A stretch of 64,000 nt of DNA from Lagenorhynchus albirostris (taxonomy: Eukaryota; Chordata; Mammalia; Artiodactyla; Delphinidae): the NCBI RefSeq assembly GCF_949774975.1, contig NC_083116.1:77016819-77080818 (forward strand), read 5' to 3'. The stretch's first letter is position 1, and each line of letters begins with the position of its first letter. The notes under the pieces were generated by a model. That model was not told the DNA's origin and did not search any database. It was given only the letters and a program-made list of their open reading frames with translations. Shown here piece after piece: positions 10,656 through 22,550 of the stretch. The translations under genes and the position numbers were made by a program.

Positions 10656-11145
10656 TTTATTCTTCCAGTTATATTGAGATATAACTGACATACAGCACTG
10701 TATAAGTTTAAGGTATACAGCATAACGATTTGACTTACATACATCATTAAAAGAATATCACAAAAGTTTAATGAACGTCAATCATCTCAAATACATACAA
10801 CATCAAAGAAATAGAAAAAAAACTCTTGGGATTTAATCCTTAACAACTTTCATATATAACATACAGCAGTGTTAATTATATCTATAATGTGGAACATTAT
10901 ATCCAGAGTACTTATTCATTTCATAACTGTGTTTGTACCTTTTCACTACCTTCCTCCAGTTCAACCTCCCACAAACCCCCCCACCTCTGGTAACCATATA
11001 TCTGATCTCTAAGTTTGTTTTATAATTTTTGAAGTATAATTGACCTGAAACACTGTTAGTTTCTGTGACACAATATATTGATTCAATATTTCTCTAGATT
11101 TCAAAATTATCACCACAATAAATATAGTCATGATATGTCACCATA
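10656..11145 (-). mobile_element. Two stacked L1 3'UTR segments
   Basis: A first 3'UTR start is seen at 10,670 (TATATTGAGATATAACTGAC...AAGTTTAAGGTATACAGC), followed by CCAGTTCAACCTCCCAC...GGTAACCATATATCTG. A second start, ATTTTTGAAGTATAATTGACC, lies at 11,026-11,046. Each resembles the beginning of an antisense L1 3'UTR, so the second probably belongs to the element at 11,146-14,030 and the first to another, mostly lost insertion. Confidence 0.55.
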
Positions 11146-14030
11146 CAAAAATGTTACGGTATTTGTCTTTCTCTTTCTGGCTTACTTCACTCTGTATGAC
11201 AGACTCTAGGTCTATCCACCTCATTACAAATAGCTCAATTTTGTTTCTTTTTATGGCTGAGTAATATTCAATTGTATACATGAGCCACAACTTCTTTATC
11301 CATACATCCAATGATGGGCACTTAGGTTGTTTCCATCTATGGGCTATTGTAAATAGAGCTGCAGTGAACATTTTGGTACATGACACTTTTTGAATTATGG
11401 TTCTCTCAGGGTATATGCCCAGTAGTGGGATTGCTGGGTCATATGGTAGTTTTACTTGTAGTTTTTTAAGGAACCTCCGTACTGTTCTCCATAGTGGCTA
11501 AACCAATTCACATTCCCACCAGCAGTGCAGGAGTGTTCCCTTTTCTCCACATGCTCTACAGCATTTATTGTTTCTAGATATTTTGATGATGGCCATTCTG
11601 ACTGGTGTGAAATGATATCTCATTGTAGTTTTGATTTGCATTTCCCTAATGATTAATGATGTTGAGCATTCTTTCATGTGTTTGTTGGCAGTCTGTATAT
11701 CTTCTTCGGAGAAATGTGTATTAAGATCTTCTGCCCAGTTTTGGATTGGGTTGTTTGATTTTTGTTATTGAGCTGCATGAGCTGCTTGTAAATTTTGGAA
11801 ATTAATCCTTTGCCAGTTACTTCATTGGCAAATATTTTCTCCCATTCTGAGGGTTGTCTTTTGGTCTTGTTTATGGTTTCCCTTGCTGTGCAAAAGCTTT
11901 GAAGTTTCATTAGGTCCCATTTGTTTATTTTTGTTTTTATTTCCATTTCTCTAGGAGGTAGGTCAAAAAGGATCTTGCTGTGATTTATGTCATAGAGTGT
12001 TCTAAGTTTTCCTCTAACACTTTTATAGTTTCTAGCCTTACATTAAGGTTTTAAATCCATTTTGAGCTTATTTTTGTGTATGGTGTTAGGGAGTGATCTA
12101 ATCTCATACATTTACATGTACCTGTCCAGTTTTCCCAGCACCACTTATTGAAGAGGCTGTCCTTCTCCACTGTACATTCCTGCCTCCATTATCAAAGATA
12201 AGGTGACCATATGTGTGTGGGTTTATATCTGAGCTTTCTATCCTGTTCCATTGATCTATCTTTCTGTTTTTGTGCCAGTACCATACTGTCTTGATTACTG
12301 TAGCTTTGTAGTATAGTCTGAAGTCAGGGAGCCTGATTCCTCCAGCTCCATTTTTCGTTCGCAAGACTGCTTTGGCTATTCAGTATCTTTTGTGTTTCCA
12401 TACAAATTGTGAAAATTTTTGCTGTATTTCTGTGAAAAATGACAGTGGTAGTTTGATAGGGATTGCACTGAATCTGTAGATTGCTTTGGGTAGTAGAGTC
12501 ATTTTCGCAATGTTGATTCTTCCAATCCAAGAACATGGTATATCTCTCCATCTATTTGTATCACCTTTAATTTCTATCATCAGTGTCTTATAATTTTCTG
12601 GCATACAGGTCTTTTGTCTCCTTAGGTAGGTTAATTCCTAGATATTTTATTCTTTTTGTTGCAATGGTAAATGGGAGTGTTTTCTTCATTTCTCTTTCAG
12701 ATTTTTCATCATTAGTGTATAGGACTGCCAGAGATTTCTGTGCATTAATTTTGTATCCTGCAACTTTACCAAATTCATTGATTAGCTCTAGCAGTTTTCT
12801 GGTAGCATCTTTAGGATTCTCTATGTATAGTATCATGTCAACTGCAAACAGTGACAGCTTTACTTCTTCTTTTCTGATTTGGATTCATTTTATTTGCTTT
12901 TCTTCTCTGTTTGCTGTGGCTAAAACTTCCAAAACTATGTTGAATAAGAGTGGTGAGAGTGGGAAACCTTGTCTTTTCCTGATCTTAGTGGATATGCTTT
13001 CAGTATTTCACCATTGAGGATGATGTTGGCTGTGGGCTTGTCATATATGGCCTTTATTATGTTGAGGAAACTTCCCTCTATGCCTACTTTTTGCAGGGTT
13101 TTTTTTTTTTTTGATGGTATGCGGGCCTCTCACTGTTGCGGCCTCTCCCATTGCGGAGCACAGGCTCCGGACGCGCAGGCTCAGGCCATGGCTCACGGGC
13201 CCAGCCGCTCCGCGGCACGTGGGATCCTCCCGAACCAGGGCACGAACCCGCGTCCCCTGCATCAGCAGGCGGACTCCCAACCACTACGCCACGAGGGAAG
13301 CCCTCTGCAGGGTTTTTATCATAAATCGGTGTTGAATTTTGTCAAAAGGTTTCTCTGCATCTATTTAGATGATCATATGGTTTTTCTCCTTCAATTTGTT
13401 AATATGGTTTATCACATTGATTGATTTGCGTATATTGAAGAATCCTTCCATTCCTGGAATAAACCCCACTTGATCATGGTGCATCATCCTTTTAATGTGC
13501 TGTTAGACTCTGTTTGCTAGTATTTTGTTGAGGATTTTTGCATCTTTGTTCATCTGTGATATTGGCCTGTAGTTTTCTTTCTTTGTGACATCCTATTTTG
13601 GTTTTGGTATCAAGGTGATGGTGGCCTCGTAGAATGAGTTTGGGAGTGTTCCTCCCTCTGCTATATTTTGGTAGAGTTTGAGAAGGATAGGTGTTAGCTC
13701 TTCTCTAAATGTGATAGAATTCGCCTGTGAAGCCATCTAGTCTTGAACTTTTGTTTGTTGGAAGATTTTAAATCACAGTTTCAATTTCAGTGTTTGTGAT
13801 TGGTCTGTTCATATTTTCTATTTCTTCGAGATTCAGTCTTGGCAGATTGTGCCTTTCTAAGAATTTCTCCATTTCTTCCAGGTTGTCAATTTTATTGGCA
13901 TAGAGTTGCTTGTAGTCGTCACTCACGATCTTTTGTATTTCTGCAGTGTCCGTTGTTACTTCTCCTTTTTCATTTCTAATTCTAATGGTTTGTGTCTTCT
14001 CCCTTTGTTTCTTTTCTTTTAATTTTTTTA
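11146..14030 (-). mobile_element. L1 copy B: ORF2 (5'-truncated), RT mutated
   Basis: This minus-strand ORF2 runs from the C-terminus (WIKKLWLMYTIEYYSAIKRN..., 11,138-11,386) through the C-terminal domain and the RT to the linker near 14,000. It is broken into frames at 11,674-11,946, 12,104-12,364, 12,324-12,604 and 12,588-12,836. At the RT catalytic site the codons at 12,837-12,848 read F-A-V-D, so the first aspartate of FADD has become valine. A CHR-2-type SINE interrupts the RT at 13,100-13,303. The 5' end stops in the linker where copy A begins at about 14,031. Confidence 0.85.
13100..13303 (-). mobile_element. CHR-2-type SINE (minus) inside L1 copy B
   Basis: On the + strand it starts with the poly-T tail (13,099-13,112), then GGTATGCGGGCCTCTCACTG. 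It ends with CCACGAGGGAAGCC, the reverse of the SINE head. It keeps many CpGs (CTCCGGACGCGCAGGC, CCGCTCCGCGGCACG), suggesting relative youth. TGCAGGGTTTTT at 13,092-13,103 and 13,306-13,317 is the target-site duplication. Confidence 0.9.
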
Positions 14031-14392
14031 AACATCTTTATTGGGGTATAATTGCTTTACAATGGTGTGTTAGTTTCTGCTTTATAACAAAGTGAATCAG
14101 TTATACATATACATATGTTCCCATATGTCTTCCTTCCTGCGTCTCCCTCCCTCCCACCCTCCCTATCCCACCCCTCCAGGCTGTCAAAAAGCACGGAGCC
14201 AATATCCCTGTGCCATGCGGCTGCTTCCCACTAGCTATCTACCTTACGTTTGTTAGTGTGTATATGTCCATGACTCTCTCTCGCCTGTCACAGCTCACAC
14301 TTCCCCCTCCCCATATCCTCAAGTCCGTTCTCCAGTAGGTCTGTGTCTTTATTCCTGCCTTACCCCTAGGTTCTTCATGACATTTTTTCCCC
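14031..14392 (-). other. 3'UTR of L1 copy A
   Basis: The + strand reads CTTTATTGGGGTATAATTGC, CTGCTTTATAACAAAGTGAATC, a C/T-rich CTCCCTCCCTCCCACCC block and ACCCCTAGGTTCTTCATGAC. The same order is seen in copies C and E. The first 15-20 bases carry the reverse of the poly-A signal and tail (TTAATTTTTTTAAACATCTTTATT). Confidence 0.85.
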
Positions 14393-17300
14393 TTAACTTC
14401 CATATATATGTGTTAGCATATGGTATTTGTCTTTCTCTTTCTGACGTACTTCACTCTGTATGACAGACTCGAGGTCTATCCACCTCATTACAAATAGCTC
14501 AATTTCGTTTCTTTTTATGGCTGAGTAATGTTCCATTGTATATATGTGCCACATCTTCTTTATCCATTCATCCGATGATGGGCACTTAGGTTGATTCCAT
14601 CTCCGGGCTATTGTAAACAGAGCTGCAATTAACATTTTGGTACATGACTCTTTTTGAATTTTGGTTTTCTCAGGGTATATGCCCAGTAGTGGGATTGCTG
14701 GGTCATAAGGTAGTTCTATTTGCAGTTTTTAAAGGAACCTCCATACTGTTCTCCATAGTGGCTAAACCAATTCACATTCCCACCAGCAGTGCAAGAGTGT
14801 TCCCTTTTCTCCACACCCTCTCCAGCATTTATTGTTTCTAGATTTTTTGATGATGGCCATTCTGACTGGTGTGAAATGATATCTCATTGTAGTTTTGATT
14901 TGCATTTCCCTAATGATTAATGATGTTGAGCATTCTTTCATGTGTTTGTTGGCAGTCTGTATATCTTCTTTGGAGAAATGTCTATTTAGGTCTTCTGCCC
15001 AGTTTTTGATTGGGTTGTTTGTTTTTTTGTTATTGAGCTGCATGAGCTGCTTGTAAATTTTGGAGATTAATAGTCTGTCAGTTGCTTCATTTGCAAATAT
15101 TTTCTCTCATTCTGAGGGTTGTCTTTTGGTCTTGTTTATGGTTTCCTTTGCTGTGCAAAAACTTTTAAGTTTCATTAGGTCCCTTTTGTTTTTATTTCCA
15201 TTACTCTAGGAGGTGGGTCAGAAAGGATCTTGCTGTGATTTATGTCATAGAGTGTTCTTCCAATGTTTCTTTAAGAGTTTGATAGTTTCTGGCCTTACAT
15301 TTAGGTCTTTCATCCATTTTGAGGTTATTTTTGTTTATGGTGTTAGGGAGTGATCTAATCTCATACATTTACATGTACCTGTCCAGTTTTCCCAGCACCA
15401 CTTATTGAAGAGGCTGTCTTTTCTCCACTGTACATTCCTGCCACCTTTATCAAAGATAAGGTGTCCAAATGTGCCTGGGTTTATCTCTGGGCTTTCTATC
15501 CTGTTCCATTGATCTGTCTTTCTGTTTTTATGCCAGTATCATACTGTCTTGATTACTGTAGCTTTGTTGTATGGTCTGAAGTCAGGGAGCCTGATTCCTC
15601 CAACTCCTTTTTTCGATCTCAAGATTGCTTTGGCTATTCGTGGTCTTTTGTGTTTCCATACAAATTGTGAAATTTTTTGTTCTAGTTCTGTGAAAAATGC
15701 CAGTGGTAGTTTGAAAGGGATTGCATTGAATCTATAGATTGCTTTGGGTAGTAGAGTCATTTTCACAATGTTGATTCTTCCAATCCAAGAACACAGTATA
15801 TCTCTCCATCTATTTGTATCATCTTTAATTTCTTTCATCAGTGTCTTATAATTTTCTGCATAGAGGTCTTTTGTCTCCTTAGGTAGGTTTATTCCTAGAT
15901 ATTTTATTCTTTTGTTGCAATGGTAAATGGGAGTGTTTTATTGACTTCACTTTCAGATTTTTCATCATTAGTGTATAGGAATGTCAGAGATTTCTGTGCA
16001 TTACTTTTGTATCCTGCTACTTTACCAAGTTCATTGATTAGCTCTAGTAGTTTTCTGGTAGCATCTTTAGGATTCTCTATGTATAGGATCATGTCATCTG
16101 CAAACAGTGACAGCTTTACTTCTTCTTTTCCAATTTGGATTCCTTTTCTTCTCTGATTGCTGTGGCTAAAACTTCCAAACTGTGTTAAATAACAGTGGTG
16201 AGAGTGGGCAAACTTGTCTTGTTCCTGATCTTAGTGGAAATGCTTTCAGTTTCTCACCATTGAGGATGATGTTGGCTGTGGGCTTGTCATATATGGCCTT
16301 TATTATGTTGAGGAAAGTTCCCTCTTTCCTTACTTTCTGCAGTGTTTTTATCATAAATGTGGTGTTGAATTTTGTCAAAAGCTTTCTCTGCATCTATTGA
16401 GATAATCGTATGGTTTTTCTCCTTCAATTTGTTAATATGGTTTATCACATCGATAGATTTGCATATATTGAAGAATCCTTGCATTCCTGGAATAAACTCC
16501 ACTTGATCATGGTGTATGATCCTTTTAATGTGCTGTTGGATTCTGTTTGCTAGTATTTTGTTGAGGATTTTTGCATCTATTTTCATCAGTGATATTGGCC
16601 TGTATTTTTCTTTCTTTGTGACATCCTTGTCTGGTTTTGGTATCAAGGTGATGGTGGCCTCGTAGAAGGAATTTTGGTGTGTTCCTCCCTCTGCTATATT
16701 TTGGAAGAGTTTGAGAAGGATAGGTGTTAGCTCTTCTCTAAATGTTTGATAGAATTCGCCTGTGAAGCCATCTGGTCCTGGGCTTTTGTTTGTTGGAAGA
16801 TTTTTTTTTTTGGAAGATTTTTAATCACAGTTTCAATTTCAGTGCTTGTGATTGGTCTGTTCATATATTCTATTTCTTCCTGATTCAGTCTTGGCAGGTT
16901 GTGCATTTATAAGAATTTCTCCATTTCTTCCAGATTGTCCATTTTATTGGCATAGAGTTGCTTGTAGTAATCTCTCTTGATCTTTTTTATTTTTGCAGTG
17001 TCAGTTGTTACTTCTCCTTTTTCATTTCTAATTCTATTGATTTGAGTCTTCTCCCTTTTCTTCTTGATGAGTTTGGCTAGTGGTTTATCTATTTGTTTAT
17101 CTTCTTAAAGAACCAGCTTTTAATTTTATTGATCTTTGCTATTGTTTCCTTCATTTCTTTTTCATTTATTTCTGATCTGATTTTTATGATTTTTTTCCTT
17201 CTGGTAGCTTTGGGGGGTTTTTGTTCTTCTTTCTCTAATTGCTTGAGGTGCAAGGTTAGGTTGTTTATTCAAGATGTTTCCTGCTTCTTAAGGTGGGCTT

Positions 17301-18201
17301 GTATTGTTATAAACTTCCCCCTTAGAACTGCTTTTGCTGCCTCCCATAGGTTTTGGGTTGTTTTGTCTCCATTGTCATTTGTTTCTAGGTATTTTTTAAT
17401 TTCCTCTTTGATTTCTTCAGTGATCACTTCATTATTAAGTAGTGTATTGTTTAGCCTCCATGTGTTTGTATTTTTTACAGATTTTTTCCCGTAATTCATA
17501 TAGTCTTATGGCACTGTGGTCAGAAAAGATACTTGATATAATTTCAATTTTCTTAAATTGACCAAGGCTTGATCTGTGACCCAAGATATGATCTATCCTG
17601 GAGAATGTTCCATGAGCACTTGAGAAAAATGTGTATTCTGTTGTTTTTGGATGGAGTGTCCTATAAATGTCAATTAAGTCCATCTTGTTTAATGTATCAT
17701 TTAAAGCTTGTGTTTCCTTATTTATTTTCATTTTGGATGATCTGTCCATTGGTGAAAGTGGGGTGTTAAAGTCTCCTACTATGAATGTGTTACTGTCGAC
17801 TTCCCATTTTATGGCTGTTAATGTTTGCCTTATGTATGGGGGTGCTCCTATGTTGGGTGCATAAATATTTACAATAGTTATATCCTCTTCATGGATTGAT
17901 CCCTTGATCATTATGTAGTGTCCTTCTTTGTCTCTTGTAATAGTCTTTATTTTAAAGTCTATTTTGTCTATATGAGAATTGCTACTCCAGCTTTCTTTTG
18001 ATTTCCGTTTGCATGGAATATCTTTCTCCATCCCCTTACTTTCAGTCTGTATGTGTCTCTAGGTCTGAAGTGGGTCTCTTGTAGATAGCATATATATGGG
18101 TCTTGTTTTTGTATCCATTCAGCCAATCTGTGTCTTTTGGTGGGAGCATTTAGTCCATTTACATTTAAGGTAATTATTGATATGCATATTCCTATTCCCA
18201 T
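14393..18201 (-). pseudogene. L1 ORF2 of copy A (endonuclease/reverse transcriptase), frameshifted
   Basis: The span is about 1,270 codons, the usual L1 ORF2 length. The start MGIGICISIITLNVNGLN lies at 18,201. The endonuclease keeps LQETHF (about 18,076-18,093), VGDFNTPLS and SDH (SDHSAIRL). The RT keeps F-A-D-D at 16,093-16,104. The C-terminus ends KDKYHMLTHIYGS at 14,393. Frames change repeatedly (pieces at 17,968-18,201, 17,435-18,031, 16,287-16,646, 15,904-16,092, 15,539-15,838, 14,762-15,043 and 14,393-14,635), so no whole protein can be made. In intact L1s this protein nicks DNA at TTTT/AA-like sites and reverse-transcribes its RNA there. Confidence 0.9.
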
Positions 18202-18273
18202 TTTCTAGATTGTTTTGGGTTCGTTATTGTAGGTCTTTTCCTTCTCTTGTGTTTCTTGCCTAGAGAAGTTCCT

Positions 18274-19149
18274 TTAGGTTTGTTGTAAAGCTGGTTTGGT
18301 GGTGCTGAACTCTCTCAGCTTTTGTTTGTCTGTAATGGTTTTAATTTCTCCATCAAACCTGAATGAGATACTTGCTGAGTAGAATAATCTTGGTTGCAGG
18401 TTTTTCTCCTTCATCACATTTAGTATGTCCTGTCCCTCCCTTCTGGCTTGCAGAGTTTCTGCTGAGAGATCAGCTGTTAACCTTATGGGGATTCCCTTGT
18501 GTGTTATTTGTTGTTTTTCCGTTGCTGCTTTTAATATGTTTTCTTTGTATTTAATTTTTGACAGTTTGATTAATATGTGTCTTGGCATATTTCTCTTTGG
18601 ATTTATAGTGTGTGGGACTCTCTGTGCTTCCTGGACTTGATTAACTATTTCCTTCCCCATATTAGGGAAGTTTTCAACTATAATCTCTTCAAATATTTTC
18701 TCAGTCCCTTTCTTTTTCTCTTCTTCTGGAACCCATATAATTCGAATGTTGGTGCGTTTAATGTTGTCCCAGAGGTCTCTGAGACTGTCCTCAGTTCTTT
18801 CAATTCTTTTCTCTTCATTCTTCTCTGCTGTAGTTATTTCCACTCTTTTATCTTCCAGGTCACTTATACGTTCTTCTACCTCAGTTATTCTGATATTGAT
18901 CCCATCTAGAGTATTTTTCATTTCATTTATTGTGTTGTTCATCACTGTTTGTTTCATTTTTGGTTCCTTTAGGTCCTTGTTAAATGTTTCTTGCATTTTG
19001 TCCATTCTATTTCCAAGATTTTGGATCATCTTTACTGTCATTATTCTGAATTCTTTTTCAGGTATACTGCCTATTTCCTCTTCATTTGTTAGGTCTGGTG
19101 TGGTTTTATCTTGCTCCTTCATCTGCTGTGTGTTTTTCTGTCTTCTCAT
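18274..19149 (-). pseudogene. L1 ORF1 of copy A, nearly intact (291 codons)
   Basis: A continuous frame begins MRRQKNTQQMKEQDK. Residues about 40-125 form a charged heptad-like coiled coil (NTLDGINIRITEVEERISDLE). Residues about 130-225 are the RRM (IRIIWVPEEE, then NMPRHILIKLSKIKYKE). The C-terminal domain follows (THKGIPIRLTADL, ETLQARREGQDI). L1 ORF1 proteins trimerise and coat L1 RNA. The frame stops at ALQQT: where copy D reads ALQQMLKEIL, a small deletion after CAACAAA shifts the frame, removing about five terminal residues. Apart from this it is the best-preserved reading frame in the window. Expression cannot be judged. Confidence 0.9.
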
Positions 19150-19696
19150 TTTGCTTATCTTACTGTGTTTGGGGTCTCCTTTTTGCAGGTTGCATGTTCA
19201 TAGTTCCCGTTGTTTTTGATGTCTGTCCCCAGTGGCTAAGGTTGGTTCAGTGGATTGTGTAGGCTTCCTGGTGGAGGGGACTAGTGCCTGTGTTCTGGTG
19301 AATGAGGCTGGATCTTGTCTCTCTCGTGGACAGGTCCACGTTTGGTGGTGTGTTTTGGGGTGTCTGTGGAGTTATTAAGATTTTAGGCAGCCCCTCTGCT
19401 AATGGGTTTTGTTGTGTTCTTGTTTTGCTAGTTGTTTGGCATAGGGTATCCAGCACTGTATCTTGCTGGTCGTTGAGTGAAGCTGGGTGCTGGTGTTGAG
19501 ATGGAGATCTCTGGGAGATTTTTGCCGTTTGATATTATGTGGAAGTGGGAGGTCTCTTGTGGACCAGTGTCCTGAATTTGTCTCTCCCCTCTCAGAGCAT
19601 AGCACTGACTCCTGGCTGCAGCACCAAGAGACTTTCATCTACATGGCTCAGAATAAAAGGGAGAAAATGTAGAGAGAAAGAATTAGTAGAAGTAGG

Positions 19697-19816
19697 AAGA
19701 AAGAAAGAAGGAAAGAAAGAAAGAAAGGAGGGAAGGAAGGAAGGAAGGATGAAGGAAAGAAAGAAAGAAAGAAGAAAAGAAGAAAAGAAGGAAAGAAAGA
19801 AGGAAAGAAGATAAAG
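19697..19816. repeat. (GAAA)n/(GGAA)n purine tract in the L1 5'UTR
   Basis: About 120 bases of interrupted AAGAAAGAAAGG, GGAAGGAAGGAAGG and GAAAAGAAG lie on the + strand, so the tract is a pyrimidine (CTTT/TTCC) run on the L1 sense strand. It lies in the ORF1-proximal 5'UTR, at the same place as tracts in copies C and E. Confidence 0.9.
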
Positions 19817-21190
19817 TAAAATAAAATAAAGTAATTAAAATTAATTATTAAGAAAAAAAATTTTAAAAAAAGGACGGATAGAACCCTATGACAAATGGTG
19901 GAAGCAAAGCTATACAGACAAAATCTCACACAGAAGCATACGCATACAGACTCACAAAAAGAGGAAAAGGCAAAAAAATCATAAATCTTGCCCTCAAAGT
20001 CCACCTCCTCAATTTGGGATGATTCGTTGTCTATTCATGTATTCCACAGATGTAGGGTACATCAAGTTGATTGTGGAGCTTTAATCCGCTGCTTCTGAGG
20101 CTGCTGGGAGAGATTTCCCTTTCTCTTCTTTGTTCTCACAGCTCCCAGGGGCTCAGGTTTGGATTTGGCCCTGCCTCTGTGTGTAGGTTGCTGGAGGGCA
20201 TCTGTTTTTTGCTCAGACAGGGTGGGGTTAAAGGAACAGTTGATTCGGAAGCTCTGTCTCACTGAGACCAGGGAGAGGGAGGGGCGTGGAGTGCGGGGCG
20301 AGCCTGTAGCGTTAGAGGCCGGCGTGCTGTTGCACCAGACTGAGGCCCGCCCTGTATTCTCCTGGGGAAGTTGTCCCTGGATCCCGGGAACCTGGCAGTG
20401 GCAGGCTGCACAGGCTCCCTGGAAGAAGGGTGTGGATAGTGACCTGTGCTCACACACAGGTCCCTTGGTGGTGGCATCAGCAGCCTTAGTGTCTCCCACC
20501 CGTCTCTGGGTTCCGTGCTTTTAGCCACGGCTCGTGCCTGTCTCTGGAGTTCCTTTAAGGAGCACTCCGAATCCCCTCTCCTCGCGCACCAGGAAACAAA
20601 GAGGGAAGAAAAAGTCTCTTGCCTCTTTGGCAGCTCCAGACCTTTTCCCAGACTCCCTTCTGGCTAGTCGTGGTGCACTAACCCCTTCAGGCTGTGTTCA
20701 CGCAGCCAACCCCAGTCCTCTCTCTGCGCTCTGACCAAAGCCCGAGCCTCAGCTCGCAGACCCGCCTGCCCCGGCGGGTGAGCAGACAAGCCTCTCGGGC
20801 TGGTGCATACCTGTTGGCACCGATCCTCTGTGTGGGAATCTCTCCGCTTTGCCCTCCTCACCCCTGTTGTTGTGTTCTCTTCCACGGCCCCGAAGCTCCC
20901 CCCTTCTGCCACCCACAGTCTCTGCCCATGGAGGGGCTTCCTAGTGTGTGGAAACCTTTCCTCCTTCACTGTTCCCCCCCACTGGTGCATGTCCCGTCCC
21001 TATTCTTTTGTCTCTGCTTTTTCTTTTTTTTCTTTTGCCCTACCCAGGTACATGGGGAGTTTCTTGCCTTTTGGGAGGTCTGAGGTCTTCTGCCAGCCTT
21101 CAGTAGCTGTTCTGTAGGAGTTGCTCCACGTGTAGATGTATTTCTGGTGTATCTGTGGGGCGGAAGGTGATCTCCGCATCTTACTCTTGT

Positions 21191-21198
21191 GCCATCTT
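21191..21198 (-). promoter_or_regulatory. YY1-like core at the 5' end of L1 copy A
   Basis: The + strand GCCATCTT is AAGATGGC on the transcribed strand, within about 15 bases of the element's start. In other mammalian L1s such a site directs accurate initiation. Here it is inferred from position and motif only. Confidence 0.5.
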
Positions 21199-21205
21199 CC
21201 CAAGC

Positions 21206-22550
21206 TCCTCTAATCTGTATTTTATGTACTTGTGCTCTGATCTTTATGATTTCTTTCCTTCTACTAATGTTGGATTTTAATTGTTCTTGCTTTTTGTTCC
21301 TTTAGGTGTAAGGTTACATTGATTGTTTGAAATGTTTCTTGTTTCCTATCATAGGCTTGTATCACTAAACTTCACTCATAGAACTGCCTTTGCTGCATCC
21401 CATGAATTTTGGATCAGTGTTTTGTTTCATTTGTTTCCAGGTATTTGATTTCCTCTTTTATTTCCTCAGTGATTCATTGGTTATTTAGTAACATACAGTT
21501 TAGCCTCCATGTGTTTGTGGATTTTGCAGTTTTTTTCTTCTGGTTGATTGCTAGTCTCATAGCATTGTGATCAGAAGAAAATTGTTTGATTTAATTTCAG
21601 TTTTCTTAAAGTTACTGAGACTTGTTTGTGACCTTGTACATGATCTACCCTAGAGAATGTTCCATGTGCACTTGAAACAAATATATATTCTGCTGCTTTT
21701 TGATGGAATGTTCTATATTTATCTATTAAGTTCATTTGGTCTAATATGTCATTTATGGACAGGGTTTCCTTAGTGATTTTCATTCTGGATAATCTATCTA
21801 TTGATGTAAGTGGGGTGTTAAACTCCCCTACTATTTTTTTTTTACTGTTAATTTCTCTCTTTATGTCTGTTAGTGTTTGCTTTACGTATTTAGGTTCTCC
21901 CATGTTGGTGCATGTATATTTATAATTGTTATATCTTTTTGGAATGATCTTTGTCTTTTTGGTGGTTGTTACACTCCCGTTTTAAAGCATATTTTGTCTG
22001 ATATAAGTATTTCAACCCTAGATATCTTTGACTTCCATTTGTGTGGAATACCTTTCTCCATTATCTCACTTTCTGTCTGTGTGTCTTTAAATCTAAAGTG
22101 CATTTTTTGTAGGCAGCATATATATGGATCTTATTTTTATATCCTTTTAGCCACTTTGTGTATTTTAATTGGAACGTTTATTCAATTTTATAAAGTAATT
22201 ATAGATAGGTATGTACTTTTGACATTGAAAAAGATTGTTTGGGTGTTGTTTTTGCAGTTTCTTTTTGTTCCTTTCTTCTTTTCCTCTCTCTTCCTTTGTG
22301 ATTTGATGACTATCTTTACTGTTTTGTTTGGATTCCTTTCTGGTTTTGTGTGTGTATCTATTATAGACTTTTTATTGGCAATAAAGATATATATGTCTCT
22401 CTATATATATGTAGTTTATATATACTCAATATATATGTATGATTATTTTAAGTTCCTGATCTCTTAATTTTAAATGCATTTAAGAACCCTGCATTTTTCT
22501 CCTCATCCCCCTCTGTTACTGTTTTTGACATCATATTTTACATCATTTTG
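21206..22550 (-). mobile_element. Older L1: ORF2 endonuclease and ORF1-ORF2 spacer
   Basis: The minus strand encodes a decayed endonuclease domain at 21,571-21,903 (VGEFNTPL, where GDFN has become GEFN; SSAHGTFSRVDH), followed upstream by the ORF2 start region to about 22,240. The rest (22,250-22,550) resembles the AT-rich ORF1-ORF2 spacer of older subfamilies, also seen at 26,280-26,640. It includes a TATA/ATATG-rich stretch at 22,385-22,445. RT and 3' parts are absent on this strand; a + strand RT begins right after it. Confidence 0.7.

Larger units (their letters stand above)
14031..21205 (-). mobile_element. L1 copy A: near-full-length element
   Basis: This is the most complete L1 in the window, about 7.2 kb on the minus strand. 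Components in transcription order are the 5'UTR (21,205 down to 19,150), ORF1 (19,149-18,274), a 72-bp spacer, ORF2 (18,201-14,393) and a 3'UTR (14,392-14,031). The 3'UTR begins on the + strand as AACATCTTTATTGGGGTATAATTGC. The GC-rich 5'UTR ends at CTTGTGCCATCTTCCC, the reverse of an AAGATGGC start. I did not find a convincing target-site duplication. It sits between L1 pieces of different age, so it probably landed inside older L1 DNA. Confidence 0.9.
19150..21205 (-). promoter_or_regulatory. 5'UTR/promoter region of L1 copy A
   Basis: About 2.05 kb lies upstream of ORF1. The ORF1-distal half (20,080-21,200) is GC- and CpG-rich, unlike its AT-rich surroundings (TTGTCCCTGGATCCCGGGAA, GCACACAGGTCCC, CCGGCGGGTGAGCAGAC). 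The proximal half holds a long GAAA/GGAA microsatellite. The 5' terminus contains AAGATGGC on the minus strand (21,191-21,198), which matches the YY1 site used by other mammalian L1 promoters. Overlapping frames of 60-145 codons in both directions are composition artefacts. Confidence 0.75.

Noticed and set aside
13041..13424. Frames of 62-151 codons through the minus-strand SINE
   Set aside because: Such frames occur in every CHR-2-type copy (also 6,472-6,832, 31,645-32,047, 50,725-51,215) and reflect the SINE sequence.
19539..19814. Lys/Glu-rich frame
   Set aside because: It is a translation of the GAAA/GGAA microsatellite. The same applies to frames at 45,690-46,022, 57,474-57,761 and 9,856-10,098.
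20062..20524. Overlapping frames of 121-145 codons on both strands
   Set aside because: They fall in the CpG-rich L1 5'UTR. Equivalent positions in copies C, D and E have different breaks, so no protein is conserved.
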